From NCBI GenBank assembly GCA_944472135.2, contig OX235270.1, positions 76,393,168-76,457,167 on the forward strand: a stretch of 64,000 nucleotides of DNA, given 5' to 3'. The translations under genes were made by a program, and so were the position numbers. Positions 1-52,215 of the stretch are shown piece by piece. Source of the DNA: Trichobilharzia regenti (Eukaryota > Platyhelminthes > Trematoda > Strigeidida > Schistosomatidae). Numbering within the stretch: the first letter of the stretch is position 1; every line of letters begins with the position of its first letter. The notes beneath the pieces are model-generated. The model was not told the DNA's origin and did not search any database. It saw only the letters and a program-made list of their open reading frames with translations.

Positions 1-40750
<40,750 letters not shown>

Positions 40751-42154
40751 TTGAATCGCTTATGTTAATTACCTCAGTTATTTACATTAATGTGATCTTT
40801 CAATGTACATGATCTCATGCCTTCTTCTTTTCTTTTTTTTTCGATTTTTGATAATTTAACTTTATATGTGGCAATGTGAAAACTACTCATTATTTTTTCT
40901 TCATATGTATATTTATTTAAATCTCTCAGGGATATGTATATTTTATGCATAGTGTTTTCGCTCTGTGTTGTTTTTGTTTTGTTTTTTCAGTGTTAAATGT
41001 TACTTCAATGTGATCTTTTTTTCAAATTATTGCACTTTTCCTGTGATTTTTTATTATGTATGGTATGCAGAAAATGAATCAAAATTAATAATGATTATCT
41101 CCTTATATATGCTTACGTTGTTTTAATTCTCTTTAGTGTGTAAGTGGTAACAGTCTGAAACGGAGGATATTGATGTATGCGATTAGGAAAATTTATATCT
41201 TGAAGTGATTCAGATTATTGCAACAATATCAACTAATAATACTGTGATAAGGCGTTTTATCGTCTATTAAAAATTAACTTCCATTGGACTCTAAAACAAC
41301 AATTGGGGAAAGTGCATCTATTTCAAGACGAATTTATTTAATGACAGCAAGAATAACATTAGGGACAGGGTTATAACTGATTGAATGTGATTTGGTTCCA
41401 AATATTTTTTTACGCTTCAATTTTTGTGCTAGCTCTTGCTTCGATTTATATAACTGTCTAAATTGTGTAGATAGATAAAGGAATTACTCAGGTGTCATTA
41501 TCGACGAACTGACTCTTTGAAATTACTAGAGTGTTCAACAATTCACTGCAAGTTTTTTCTAGCGAAAAAGTTAACAATGGGGTAAACTTGCATTACAGGA
41601 ACAAGTGGAAAGCTGACTGGATATTAGTGTTATTATCATTAGTTTCAACCACGAAACTGTGAACTACAAATTATGGATAAAAACAGTATTTCTGAAATTC
41701 GATTCAATCAATAGTCACAAATATTATGCAGTTGAATTTAAGTATTGAGAGACTAGTCATTCAATGAACACAGATAACTATTGAACCGAAGTCGGGATAT
41801 GTCTGAAGGTTAGAAGTACTATTGGTAATGGGTATAAATCTGAATGGACTACTTAACGAGTTTAAACCTCACTTTTTCGGTATTTATTTACCACTGGGCT
41901 TAGTTGTAGACCATCTTATGAATAGAAATGAGCATAGAAGCTCCAGGTACGACTACATACAATAAACAGTTATATTAAATGACTTGTTGATTTGAAGAAT
42001 TAGTTGTCCTCTGCAAAATTTTTGGTAATCTTGTAAATAAACAAGATAAATAGGTTTAAAATTTATTTACAGTTACCAAAGGCATAACTCGCATGGAAAC
42101 TGTTCAGCATGGCTGTAAGTGGTACTGGAATTAAAAGTGTAATGATTGTAATAC
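40751..42154. other. POLQ 3' flank
   Basis: T-rich sequence likely including the POLQ 3' UTR. Candidate poly(A) hexamers are ATTAAA (41266) and AATAAA (about 41959). No element recognised. Confidence 0.5.
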
Positions 42155-42461
42155 TGTGGTGAGAGCTGGCTGTTAGTCAAAATTGGTGGGCAGTAATTTG
42201 CGTCAATGTCTATGTCCCCAATATTGGTCGTGAAAAAAATGAGAACAAAGGCTTTGCATAGGCGGATACAGTTAACACATAGATGATCTGGCATTCAAGA
42301 AACAGTCACAAAGAGATTCAAGATCCCGTGAGAAACAACTAATCAGACGACTGTATTTTTCTGCTGACAATAATCTATAATATGTACATAAAAATCTATA
42401 AATATGTGTTGATTTCCTTAATAAACGATCTGTTGCCTGGCCCTTGTCTTCTGTTGTTACA
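42155..42461 (+). repeat. Solo gypsy LTR, diverged
   Basis: Starts TGTGGTGAGAGCTGGCTG and ends CTTGTCTTCTGTTGTTACA like the LTRs at 26179 and 27523, but is shorter (307 bp) with many substitutions and no second LTR or internal region. Flanks ATAC and CTAC match at 3 of 4 bases, compatible with an old duplication. Confidence 0.85.
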
Positions 42462-42599
42462 CTACAAACTCCCGCTTCCCTATTGCTATTGGTGAAATGA
42501 ATATACGACGATAATTAAGTAATGCATGCTACATACTTCATCTCACAATTACATTGAATTTTCTAATTTGTCAGTTCATTTTCCTCTCATCAATGGATC

Positions 42600-43790
42600 T
42601 GTTCCTTGTCAGCTGTCTGTCTGTCTGTTTTCGACATAGAACTTTGCACAAATGTGCGGAAGTTCAAGTCGCCACATTCCGTGTAGCACGCGAAGCAAGA
42701 GAAGAAAGTACAAGAAAAGCATAATAGAAACAGTGAGCAGAGGTGTGAGACAAAGGAGTAATAAAGAAATACAAAACAGTTTCATTGAAGATCATAAGTC
42801 ACAGGGAGTGGATGCATCTGCGCCACTGAGAACGATTTTGAGCCATGTCACCAATTGTTTCCAACCATAGATTTTTACCGTCCCGAGGACCCCAGCCTGG
42901 AAGTCTACACCTTTCTACGTGGCTTAGACCAACTGTTGTGGATTTCATTGACTGATGCCAAGTTTTTGTTTGACCGCCGCTAGCTTTTTTCCAGTCTGAC
43001 CCTATATCCGCTAACATAGCTCGTCGGGGGAGGCGATGACTTGGCATACGTAACACATGTCCTAACCATCTCAGTCGATGTAGCTTCACGACTTCGTCGA
43101 TTGATTTCCCCTGTTTACCTAGAACTCTGCGCCTAACCTCCATGTTGCTCACCTTATTATGCCACTTTGCACGGGGAATAGAGCGCAGGCACCTATGATC
43201 AAAGACAGCTAATCTTTTCATGTCTTCCATTCTCAATGGCCAGGTCTCACTCTCAGCCATAAAGGAGGACGGAGCGGACTGATGAGCAGTACACCTGCCC
43301 TTTGGTCGATAGTCGAACATCTCGTCTACGCCAGAGTCGGCGTAAACTGGCAAATGCGAAACGAGCCCCTTGTATCCGTGCGGAGATTTCGTCAGAGATC
43401 AACCCGTTGGCACTGGCTGATGGTACTTCCCAAATAAGTGAAGCGGTCAACGTGCTCTACCACTTCACTTCCTATTTTTAAACTAGGCGGCGATGTAGTC
43501 CAGTCCTGTAACATCATCTTGCATTTGGCGGGAGCGAATCGCATGCCAAACATTCGTAGATTGCGGCTCAAGGTGTTTAGAAGACTCTGCATTTCGTCAG
43601 CGTCTTCGCCTAGAAGGACTATATCGTCTGCATATTCCAAGTCAACGAGATTATTCCCCGGTAGCAAATCAATCCCTGAGTCACTGAAGTCACCTAGGGT
43701 TAAGTCCATTAACACATCTATGATGCCCTTCCTTGTCAGCACTAACTTTAGGCACAAAGATAGACATAGCCTAACCTGGTGACTTCCATC
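42600..43790 (-). mobile_element. Non-LTR family 2 copy, RT 3' half
   Basis: Minus-strand RT: NLVDLEYADDIVLLGEDADE (catalytic YADD intact), KIGSEVVEHVDRFTYLGSTI, then after frame changes near 43440 and 43260, ANGLISDEISARIQGARFAF, VRSVLLYG|SETWPL and LHRLRWLGHVLRMPSHRLPR. The 3' UTR runs to about 42600. It is 5'-truncated and carries at least two frameshifts. Confidence 0.9.
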
Positions 43791-43899
43791 ACCAAATCAA
43801 CTTTGTACTCAAAGAGACCATATAGAGATGGGGTAAAGTTGGCTAGGGTCAGTAGAAAACTGCCGATCGTTCTGAAACATAAGCGTAGACTGCAATCAT

Positions 43900-45420
43900 A
43901 CCTTGGTTCGTGCACACCTACACTTATGATTAAACGGACAAAAAGCCGTTGAAAGAGAAGCAGTTACGCCCCAACTAGATCCAGACACTGGTTACTAATT
44001 TAAGGAAGAAATAGAGAAACGAGTATCTGAGGTCGACATTAGGAATCCTCTTGAAGCCTTGGACAGCATACAGTTAGCCGTAGACACAGCTATAAAGGCA
44101 TTTAATAACAAGAAACCAAAAGTTAGTGAGAGTCAGTGAATTTCTACCATTAAATCATAACTGATTAAGGCGAAAAGACCGGTTCCAGCGAGCATCGGAG
44201 ATTACGAGGACCGTAAGTTATTCAGACTCAAACTAATAGCGATGTAAGGTTGTGAACAAAATGCAAAAATATCCATTCCGCAGAATAATGAATTGTAAAT
44301 AAACTAATGCGTCTAGGAAAAAACGGGAATAATCACATGAAAAAAAATCGAAAAGCTACATTCTCGATAAATAAAGATAGATTAGAAAAAAAAATGAGTA
44401 GGAGAAATATTCGAAGATTTAAAATATGGTGCTCTCTTGCTGTCGAATGTAAGATGGTGTTACAGGACTCGACTAAGTTGACTACTCCTAACTTAAAGAT
44501 AGTGAGTGGAATGGTAGAGCGAGTTGACCACTTCACTTATTTGGGGAGTTGCATCAGCCAACGTTAGCGGGTTGATTGCTGACGAAATCTCAGCACGGAT
44601 ACAGGAGACTCGTCTGGCATACGCCTGCCAACTGACGCCATCTCTGGTGTAGATGTGATATCCGGCCAGATGTCGACCAAAGAATGTGTGTGCCACTCTG
44701 CAGTTCGCTCTGTCCTCCTTCATGGCTGTGAGACATGGCTATTGAAAGTGGAAGATACGAAAAGGCCAGCTAGCTGTCTTCGATCATAGGTGCCTGCGTC
44801 CTATCTCCCGTGTTAAGTGGTGTAATAAGGTGAGCAATATTGAGGTTAGGCTTCGGTCGAGTACTAGGTAGGTGCGAGGGGAAATCAATCAACGATGGTT
44901 AGGGCATGCGTTACACATGCATTCCTAGCCATCGATCGCCTTCCTCGACAATGGGAAATGTTAGCTGACATAGGATGGATCAGGTTGTAAAAGAGTTAGC
45001 TAGTGTTGGTCATACTAAAACATAGCCTAATCAGTCAATGAAATCCACAACAGTCAGTTTTAGCGAGTGAGCCAGCTAGCCACGTAGGGAGATGTAGACT
45101 TCCTGGTTGGGGTCCTCGAGATGGTAGAAACCAGTGGCTGGAGACAATTGGTGATATGGCTCAAAATCGTTCTTGATAGCTGATTCAGAGGCATTCACTC
45201 TTTGCGATTTATAATATCCAATAAAATTCTACTGTTCTTCCACATTACTATCCTTTTTGCCTGAAGTTTCTGTTTATCATCTCTGTTTTGAATCTGTCTT
45301 TACTCTCTTCTCTTGTTTTGTGTACTGCATGAAGGGAGTGTGGCAACTCGAACTACTGCACATCTGTGCAAAGTTCTACGTTGAAACAGGTCGTTCAGTC
45401 ATGAATGGATGCTAAATTAG
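43900..45420 (+). mobile_element. Non-LTR family 2 copy, decayed, internally deleted
   Basis: The 5' part matches the endonuclease-RT linker of the copy at 48955-50957 (text like PQLD..TG..FKEEIEKRVSEV and DTAIKAFNNKKPKVSES). From about 44440 it jumps to the RT C-terminus (VECKMVLQDSTK, VERVDHFTYLGSCISQ) and ends in the family 3' UTR with GTGCAAAGTTCTACGTTGAA. The RT catalytic region is deleted. Confidence 0.82.
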
Positions 45421-45439
45421 AGCGGTGGTAGGGTTGTAT

Positions 45440-48400
45440 ATCGAAATCACCCAATGAACTACACTGGCTCGAACAAATGTTCTTGTAGACCCTACCATAC
45501 CAGGAAGGTTGTTTGGATGGCGGTTATACTCAAAGCATTTACTTACATATTGTAAGCCGTTAACACTATATTGGGGGTCTGAGGATGAGGTCGTACACCT
45601 GGCGAATAGGGATGTAACATCAGTGAGATATTTACCTCAGACGGCCAGATATGCGGCATCTCTACTCTGAGGACGTGGGTTATAAGAGGTCAACCCAATT
45701 AGAATGTTCATGCTGGCTTAATTTGTAGTGGTTCATAGCCGTCGATTGGATCTTCATACGGACAAAACTGAAGAATCCACTTCTAAAATGTCATATGTAG
45801 TTGGTCTCAAGCGGTTATCGTCTGGACTGTGTGATCACACGACACCAGTTATCTTTCTTTGTCGGTTCCCCAAGAATAATCAACTTCCACAGTGTAGACA
45901 GCTGGGAAGTAATAACAGACTCACGATTCCAAAAGCACAGAGTTTTCCCTATCATCACCCACCGTCGTCTTGCTTTCTTCCCAATGTTATTACTATTCCA
46001 CAGGCGAAATCACCACCCTCTCTTAACTGTAGGACCATTAATGGCCACCTGAGCAGAAAAAATACTACTGAAAGTCTATTAAGACCACGCTGAGTTCAAC
46101 GTTGGGACAATAGTCTACAATAGCCAGAGCTCCAGAACTTTGAAATATAGATATGTGTTGTGTTTTGGAGACATGCATATAAGACTGCAGTGTAGTTATT
46201 TACTTAAACCCACCTGGCCAATATGGTGAATCTACAAAGTCCACCTCACGTGTTTCAGGAGGTTGTTCGGTTAGTTCTTGTCAACTTTATAGTATAAGAA
46301 ACACTGAGCACTATGATAGGAAATTCGCTGCTTGACTGGATTCCCGCGGATATTTCTGTGTCAGCCATTCGGCTGAATGGATTCGTAAGCAGAAAGAAAG
46401 ATTGTGAGACTCATCGATGGCTTTTCATTATTTCTGCTTACTTTCCAACAGACTGTGATTCGGACGAATTAAAGGATGAGTTCTATCGAAAGCTGTCCAG
46501 TTTGTTGCCGAAGGTAAAACGCCTAGACATGTTCATTTTAACAGGTGATTTCCATGATCGAGTAGGGAGGCTGTGGCATTCAAGAAAGTGTAGTGGTCGA
46601 ACTTATGAAGTCCTAAGCCGACTGACCATTAACAGTGTTTGTCTTTTAATAACCCTTTCATATAATATCTGTTCCTGGTAAGCACTAATTTCAAACGTAT
46701 ATAGAGACATTGTTAAATGGTTGGAGGCGATTCGCAGGAAGGCTTTGACGTAGGTTTCGTGCTAGTTGACGCTCATCGGCAAGGCATAGCTGTAGCCCTG
46801 AAGGAACTCATGTCCCTCCTGGGGTTCGAACCTAGGTCACCCAGTGTTGCAGTCAGAGACGTTATCACTGAGCTATTCGGGCCATATTGGAAACTTGATT
46901 AACAGAATTCAGTATGCATAAAACTAAGGAATAGACGCCTAACATGAGTCACTACCTAGTCTCCAATCAAGATATACAGACATTGCTTGAGCTGACAGTC
47001 TCCTTCATCGATGATAGACTCAAACAGATCGTGAGACTATAAGCTGTCGATGTAAAGGTTCAATAGAAACCTGGCGTTCCTTCTGCAACACCTGCGTAGA
47101 CTTGACTACACTCCACTCTGTTTATGTAAATGCCTACTACTGAACAGACACAGGAAACAGGTGGCAACGATTTACGCGACGCCCTCAGGGTGATGAAAAC
47201 ACTAAGACTCTATTAAAGCAAGAAATACCTAATTTCGTATCCGAGATCGACAGCAAGACCCATCTTGTGGAAGCCTGGCATAATATCCAGTCAGCCGAAT
47301 GGACAGTAGTAAGGGCTGCTGATAATCTAAATACAAAGATTAATAAGTGTCATCTGACTTCTGCTACTTCATCCAAACTGATAGACGCAAGGTTCCAGTG
47401 GGTTTCGAACATGACGAGAAACGAAATCTGACTGAAAGTGTCCGCTTAAACTGTGAGTGGCCTCAAGCGAAAAAGTGGAAGAGGTGGAAAAGGTATCGGA
47501 GATAGGCAACACCAGGAAACTATTTAGACTCATTATGAACACAGGCTGCTACAAAACAACGGTACACGAGACGATATCCAAGAAGGACGGAACAATTCAA
47601 CTGGCCAATAGCCGTACTAAATGTGCCCAGTATCCAACGCCTAATTGAATCGGATACAGACATATTAATCCTTCAGATGTTACAGGTTGCTAAAACCGTC
47701 TCTAACTTAAAATGAGACAGAGCAGCAGGACATTAGGGTATTATTCCAGAGGTGCTCAAGAGTGGTTGTGATGAACTATTTACCAGGTTAATTACGATAT
47801 TGGGTAGTTTGTAGGTATTCGAGATAGTCCTGTTGGACTAGTACAGATTATTGCAGTTTATAAGAAGAGAAATGAGTCTTTTGTGATAATTGTGGGGTGA
47901 TTAGCTTGAATGACATAGTCTACAGAAGCTTATGCACCCTAGAAGAATTTCGGATACTGAGGGGTCCTCGGGAGAAACACGGCGGCTCAGGACGACGGTG
48001 TAGCCACCACATCTTCTTATTTCGACGGATCCTGCAGAAGGAACATTTACCAACGTCCAACACTTCACGTATTTCTTGACTTGCAGGCTGTGTTTGACTG
48101 TATCGACCGAGAGTTACTGTATCATTCATTGCCAGGCTGTGAAGAGAAGAGTATGTCACACTAATTCAGGAATTATGCTCGTACTCAACCAGCATCGTAA
48201 GAGCTTGTGGAGATTTTTCATCTGAGATGGGATAACAACCAGTTATGTCAATCAGCGGTACCCAATATCTCTGTTTCTGTTTGATCTTAGCATTGATATA
48301 CCAGTGGATTTGATTCTAATCAGTTTAAGATACTTAGGAATTGACTTTTTAGCAGGAGACAGTCTCAGTGATTTAGAGTATGTAGGTGATAAAGTACTCC

Positions 48401-48935
48401 TAGGTGAAGATACTGAAAGAATTTTGAGTCTTCTTAACACCTAGAATTTTTGCACTTGTAGATTATTTATTTGAATCTTAATCTTGATTTTTGGTGTTGA
48501 GTGGTGTTTTTGCTCAGGTCTTCACCCCTCTTTTTTATCCTGAGTTCTTATGCTGTTGCTTTTTTTGGGATAGTAATTTGAATGTTTTTTTGGGTCCTGA
48601 ATGTGTGACCGTTGAGAAATGCACTCAGAGATTGAACAGTTTTTTGGCAGTTTGTGACTTGCTTCATCGTTTTCAGAGTGGTTGTTATGGGAAATGATCT
48701 ACGAATGTGTGTTATACCCTATTTACCCATATTCTTCTATATCTCTCCCATACTTGGTCATTAATTTCGGAATACTTGAAATGTCCTAATGTCTTTCGTC
48801 ATAGATGTTTACGTTCTATCTGCCCTACTAAAGCTAGGTGTTGATTGTGAGGTCGAGAGAGCAAATTATTCGATGTGATTTTGAAGCTAAGCCGATTGAG
48901 GACATTCCAACCCATTATTCTCCTCAACTATCAGT
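45440..48935 (+). mobile_element. Non-LTR family 2 copy, long but decayed
   Basis: It begins with 5' UTR text GGTTGTTTGGATGGCGGTTA, shared with 50942-50957 in reverse. Endonuclease remnant at 46313-46681 (NSLLDWIPADISVSAIRLNG, LFIISAYFPTDCDSDELKDE, LTGDFHDRVG). Linker/RT text at 47200-47650. The catalytic box near 48370 is degenerate: DLEYVGDKVLLGEDTE. RT C-terminal text reaches about 48930. A tRNA-headed insertion splits the endonuclease at 46712-46905. Confidence 0.85.
46712..46905 (-). mobile_element. SINE family 2 insertion (tRNA-headed)
   Basis: On the minus strand GAATAGCTCAGTGATAACG (A box) and AGGTTCGAACCCC (B box) lie at normal tRNA spacing, with GGCCCG at the start. It interrupts the endonuclease of the surrounding retrotransposon. 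It shares no body sequence with SINE family 1. Confidence 0.7.
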
Positions 48936-49220
48936 GTTAACTGTTATACGATCGGCTTTAGAATGTGTTGTGAGTGGAACCGAACCAGGGTGACCTAAGT
49001 CTGTCTGTCTGTTTCAGATCAGTGACAGCTTTAGAGACCTCATTTAGGGAAGGAGGACCTGTGTCTATATTCCATTCAGGGAGGTGTTGGATGTTCGGAA
49101 GGTTGAGCGTGGCTGTGGGCCAATTAAACTGCTCCTCATAGTGCTCTTTCCAGCGTTCCAGTCGTCTATCCTGGGAGCTAATTATAGTGCCATTTTTCTC
49201 CGAGATTGTTCCACTTATGT

Positions 49221-50906
49221 TTAACCTTTTCCCACCCGTTTCCCTGATGAGTCTAAAGAGTTGCCTATCGCCGAAGCTTTTTCCATCTCTTTCGCCTTTG
49301 TCACCCACCACTGTTCACGGTCCTTGCGGAGACTTTTCGTAAGTTTCCTCTTGTGCAGCTTTCGCTCCTCATTGAATTCGGAGCTCGCCGGAATAAGTCT
49401 TCTAGCATCTATCAGTTCGGATGAGGCGGTAGAGATCCAGTGGTTTTTACTCACCTTTGGATTTACCTTATTCACAGCTTTTACAGCTGTATCTATGGCT
49501 GACTGAATATTCTTCCAAGCTTCTTCAGGGTGAGCACAGCTGTCGAACTCAGATATGTGTTTAGCTAGTTCTTCCTCAAATAGAGATTTAGTTTCCTGAT
49601 CGAGCTGGGGACGTGATGGTTTTACCGCCAGCTGTTTCCTACGTCCGTTCAGTCGTAAGCACACCCGAGCGCGGACCAGTGCGTGATCGGTATCTACACA
49701 CGTGTTCCAGAAGGAGCGACAATCTCCTACCGACCCACGCCAACGATAGCTTATTGCTATGTGGTCTATTTGTGTCCAGCGTTGGTTTGATGAAGGGGGT
49801 CGCCAGGTCAAACAGTGTCTCTCCTTGTGTTTGAAGTTAGTGCTTACAAGAAACAAATGATTATCTGAACAGAACTGTAGGAGACGGTCACCGTTGTCGG
49901 TTCGCTGGCACGGAACTCCATAGGTGCCACCGACATCCTTCTCAGATTGACACAATTTCCCTACTTGAGCATGAAAGTCACCAGCTAGAACGACTATATC
50001 TGAGCGTTTAGCCTTTCGCACCAAACTAGACAGCTTTTGGTAGAACTCATCCTTCGTTTCATCCGAACTGCAGTCAGTGGGGGCGTAGGCGGAGATTACG
50101 AAAAGGCATCGGCGAGTAGTGCAGTCCTTCCTCCTTCTTACTGATCCGTTCAGGCGGACAGCACACATTCGGCTATCTACCGGGATCCAGTCAAGCAATG
50201 TCTTTTCTGCCCTAGTACTCAAAGCTATCCCTACACCAGCTAATCCTCGTGAACTAGCTGTGGCATCTCCTGACACCCTCAAGGTGAATTTTGCAGATTC
50301 AACCTGTTGGCCAGGTGGGGTTAGGTGAATAACCACACTTGGGTCTTGTATGCGTGTTTCTGAAACACAACATACATCAATGGCTCGGGATGCCAGGGTC
50401 TTGGCTAGTGATGCTTGTTGTCCTATTTGGCAAAGTGTCCTAACATTAAATGCTCCTATATGAAATTGGTCGCGTGGCTTTAGGAGGCTATCGGTGGTGG
50501 TTTTTTGGCTTCCATCGTTTTTAGTGGACACAGAGTGAAGAGGAAGTGAGGAGCTATCAAGTAGAGGAGTTGCATCAGTGGAAGGAAGGCAAGATGATAG
50601 AGATGAAGATGAAGACAAAGATGAGTGAGTAATAGAGAGGTTTCGTGTGCATTTCGGATTGTGAGGGCGATTGTTACTTCCCGGCTGCCCACACCGTGGA
50701 AGTTGGTTGCGTGACCGCAGAGCCCAGGGGACAACTGCTTGAGGCCGGTCACACGCGGCCTGTTTTTGTTCGTTCTTTTTTGTTTGGTGTGTCTCAGTAG
50801 CATACTTATCACTCCTGCCCTGTGACACGGCAGCAGGAAGCGCGGTCGTTGTTAATCCGGGCCACGGCCGATCCGGCATGATATTTTGTAAGTTTTTATG
50901 AATCAT
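49221..50906 (-). CDS. Retrotransposon endonuclease ORF (APE type), truncated polyprotein
   Basis: A 561-codon open frame. Such endonucleases nick target DNA to prime reverse transcription. Residues 1-145 are a basic, then serine-rich, leader without recognised motifs. The APE-type endonuclease spans about 148-412: N154 (FNVRTL), E183 (SETRI), Y274 (SAYAPTD), D310 and H312 (AGDFHAQVG), D381 (QIDHIAIS) and D407-H408 (TDHALV). The usual GDFNA asparagine is H here and also in the copy at 46550. The rest is the EN-RT linker up to a frameshift. This is a mobile-element gene and has no RT domain. Confidence 0.93.
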   Translation of the reverse strand: MIHKNLQNIMPDRPWPGLTTTALPAAVSQGRSDKYATETHQTKKNEQKQAACDRPQAVVPWALRSRNQLPRCGQPGSNNRPHNPKCTRNLSITHSSLSSSSSLSSCLPSTDATPLLDSSSLPLHSVSTKNDGSQKTTTDSLLKPRDQFHIGAFNVRTLCQIGQQASLAKTLASRAIDVCCVSETRIQDPSVVIHLTPPGQQVESAKFTLRVSGDATASSRGLAGVGIALSTRAEKTLLDWIPVDSRMCAVRLNGSVRRRKDCTTRRCLFVISAYAPTDCSSDETKDEFYQKLSSLVRKAKRSDIVVLAGDFHAQVGKLCQSEKDVGGTYGVPCQRTDNGDRLLQFCSDNHLFLVSTNFKHKERHCLTWRPPSSNQRWTQIDHIAISYRWRGSVGDCRSFWNTCVDTDHALVRARVCLRLNGRRKQLAVKPSRPQLDQETKSLFEEELAKHISEFDSCAHPEEAWKNIQSAIDTAVKAVNKVNPKVSKNHWISTASSELIDARRLIPASSEFNEERKLHKRKLTKSLRKDREQWWVTKAKEMEKASAIGNSLDSSGKRVGKG

Positions 50907-50941
50907 AGTGTTGGAATGGGTAGCTGCTTTTTGTTTAACCG
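50852..50941 (-). repeat. Left arm of 90-bp hairpin at element 5' end
   Basis: Holds the first 18 codons of the endonuclease ORF (MIHKNLQNIMPDRPWPGL) and part of its 5' UTR. It pairs with 50958-51047 with 2 mismatches and a 16-nt loop. Confidence 0.95.
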
Positions 50942-50957
50942 CTATCCAAACAACCTG

Positions 50958-51047
50958 CGGTTAAACAAAAAGGAGCTACCCATTCCAACACTATGATTCA
51001 TTAAAACTTACAAAATATCATGCCGGATCGGCCGTGGCCCGGATTAA
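50958..51047 (+). repeat. Right arm of 90-bp hairpin, sense copy of ORF start
   Basis: A plus-strand copy of the same 5' end (CGGTTAAACAAAAAGGAGCT to CCCGGATTAA). It stops abruptly where unrelated sequence begins, so only about 90 bp of an oppositely oriented copy is present. Confidence 0.93.
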
Positions 51048-52080
51048 TAAAGACCTAAGAGGTTGTTTTGACCCAAGTAGAGGTTTAGACTGTCCAATGA
51101 CCCATGAATTATAACTTCTCTTTGTTTGTAAAATAGTGCCGCCACCATCCAGTGTAATCGTTGATTGTCTGCTCCACATTCGTAATGAAATCTTGGCACG
51201 AGGATTCTAGCAGGTTTATCCCTTAGTTGTTCACTTATGTGCAAAGTTATTTAAGCCTCATAAATTAAGCAACCTATGCACAGCTTCTATAGCCATATGT
51301 GGCTGAATATAGGGTTTTAGTTTGTCTGGAATAATAATTAATCAGGCGTTTATATTAACTATGCATAGGCTGTTACTTCAAACAGCTACAAGTTTTGCTT
51401 TTACTCCATCAATGTCTTTTTTTAGCAAGGTCGTGCCAGATAATCAGTCAGTTATTTTCCACCATTGAGACTGTCGTGTTCTATTTTTATCATATTAATG
51501 AAATTTTTATAGCATAAACCAAGTATCACCTGGTGCATAACTACAAATTATGCGTAAAAGTACTACATGAACGTATTTCAACAGGTACTAACAAAATTTG
51601 CTTCTGAGCCTTCCATCTTTTCACTGAACACAAAAAGAAGCAAGCTGATTGCACGAACAAGTCTCATTATTCTCTTAGGAGTAAGCTTAGTTTGTACCAG
51701 ATGTGCGTCACATACAAACTTTACCTGGCGAAAATTCTAATATAAGACTATGGAATATCAGATCGATGAATACTGATACTTGACTTAGAAAAACTATATA
51801 AACTTAACATTCCAATCAACATTTCATGTAAGTCTACAAATACTGGTGGAATAATTACACTTTATAGACTTATTCAGATAATACTGGAAATAACACCGAT
51901 GACCTAGGAACCCTGGGTCTCGTAGATAAGACACTGAAATCAAAGAAATAAGTGACAGACCAATTATTCCGTATCAAGTCCTGAAGAACCCACCTAATCG
52001 TCTCATTTCTCTTCAACCTCACAATATTACTCAATAACTTGTTGTAACTATTAAATTCAATTTAGATTTCCCCTTCGATT
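51048..52080. other. Intergenic stretch, nothing recognised
   Basis: AT-rich sequence between the hairpin and the Sm-alpha-like repeat; no coding or repeat signal identified. Confidence 0.5.
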
Positions 52081-52215
52081 AATTGAGTTTAAGCCTCGGT
52101 GGGAACCCCATCACTTACTGGGGGATGCAGGTACATCCAGATGATGAGTCCCAAATGGGATGAAATGCGCATCCTAGATTCCATTGTTAGTCACCATCCA
52201 CCAATTGACTTCAAC
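52081..52215 (+). mobile_element. Sm-alpha-like hammerhead repeat
   Basis: GCCTCGGTGGGAACCCC (degenerate B-box region) is followed by the hammerhead at 52131-52185 and the tail GTTAGTCACCATCCACCAAT, also seen on the minus strand near 19029. Matches the order of the schistosome Sm-alpha element. Confidence 0.82.
52131..52185 (+). ncRNA. Sm-alpha hammerhead ribozyme, mutated
   Basis: GTACATCCAG (stem I), ATGATGA (core), GTCCC/GGGAT (stem II), GAAA, TGC/GCA (stem III), then the ATC cleavage triplet and CTAGATTCCA (stem I 3' strand). This follows the published Schistosoma Sm-alpha hammerhead. C3 of the core is A, and the C before GAAA is T, leaving a G-U pair. Likely inactive. Confidence 0.85.

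Larger units (their letters stand above)
48955..50957 (-). mobile_element. Non-LTR family 2 copy with complete endonuclease, 3' truncated
   Basis: The 5' UTR starts at about 50957 and the ORF at 50906. The endonuclease and linker are intact for 561 codons, then a frameshift near 49250 moves the reading to RLIRETGGKRLNISGTISEK, WKEHYEEQFNWPTATLN, ending at 48958. The RT is absent, which is unusual because non-LTR copies normally lose the 5' end. Confidence 0.9.

Noticed and set aside
42652..42870. A plus-strand 72-codon frame
   Set aside because: It is the antisense of the 3' UTR and RT C-terminus of the minus-strand family 2 copy.
49261..50328. Several plus-strand frames over 49.2-50.3 kb
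   Set aside because: Antisense shadows of the 561-codon minus-strand endonuclease.
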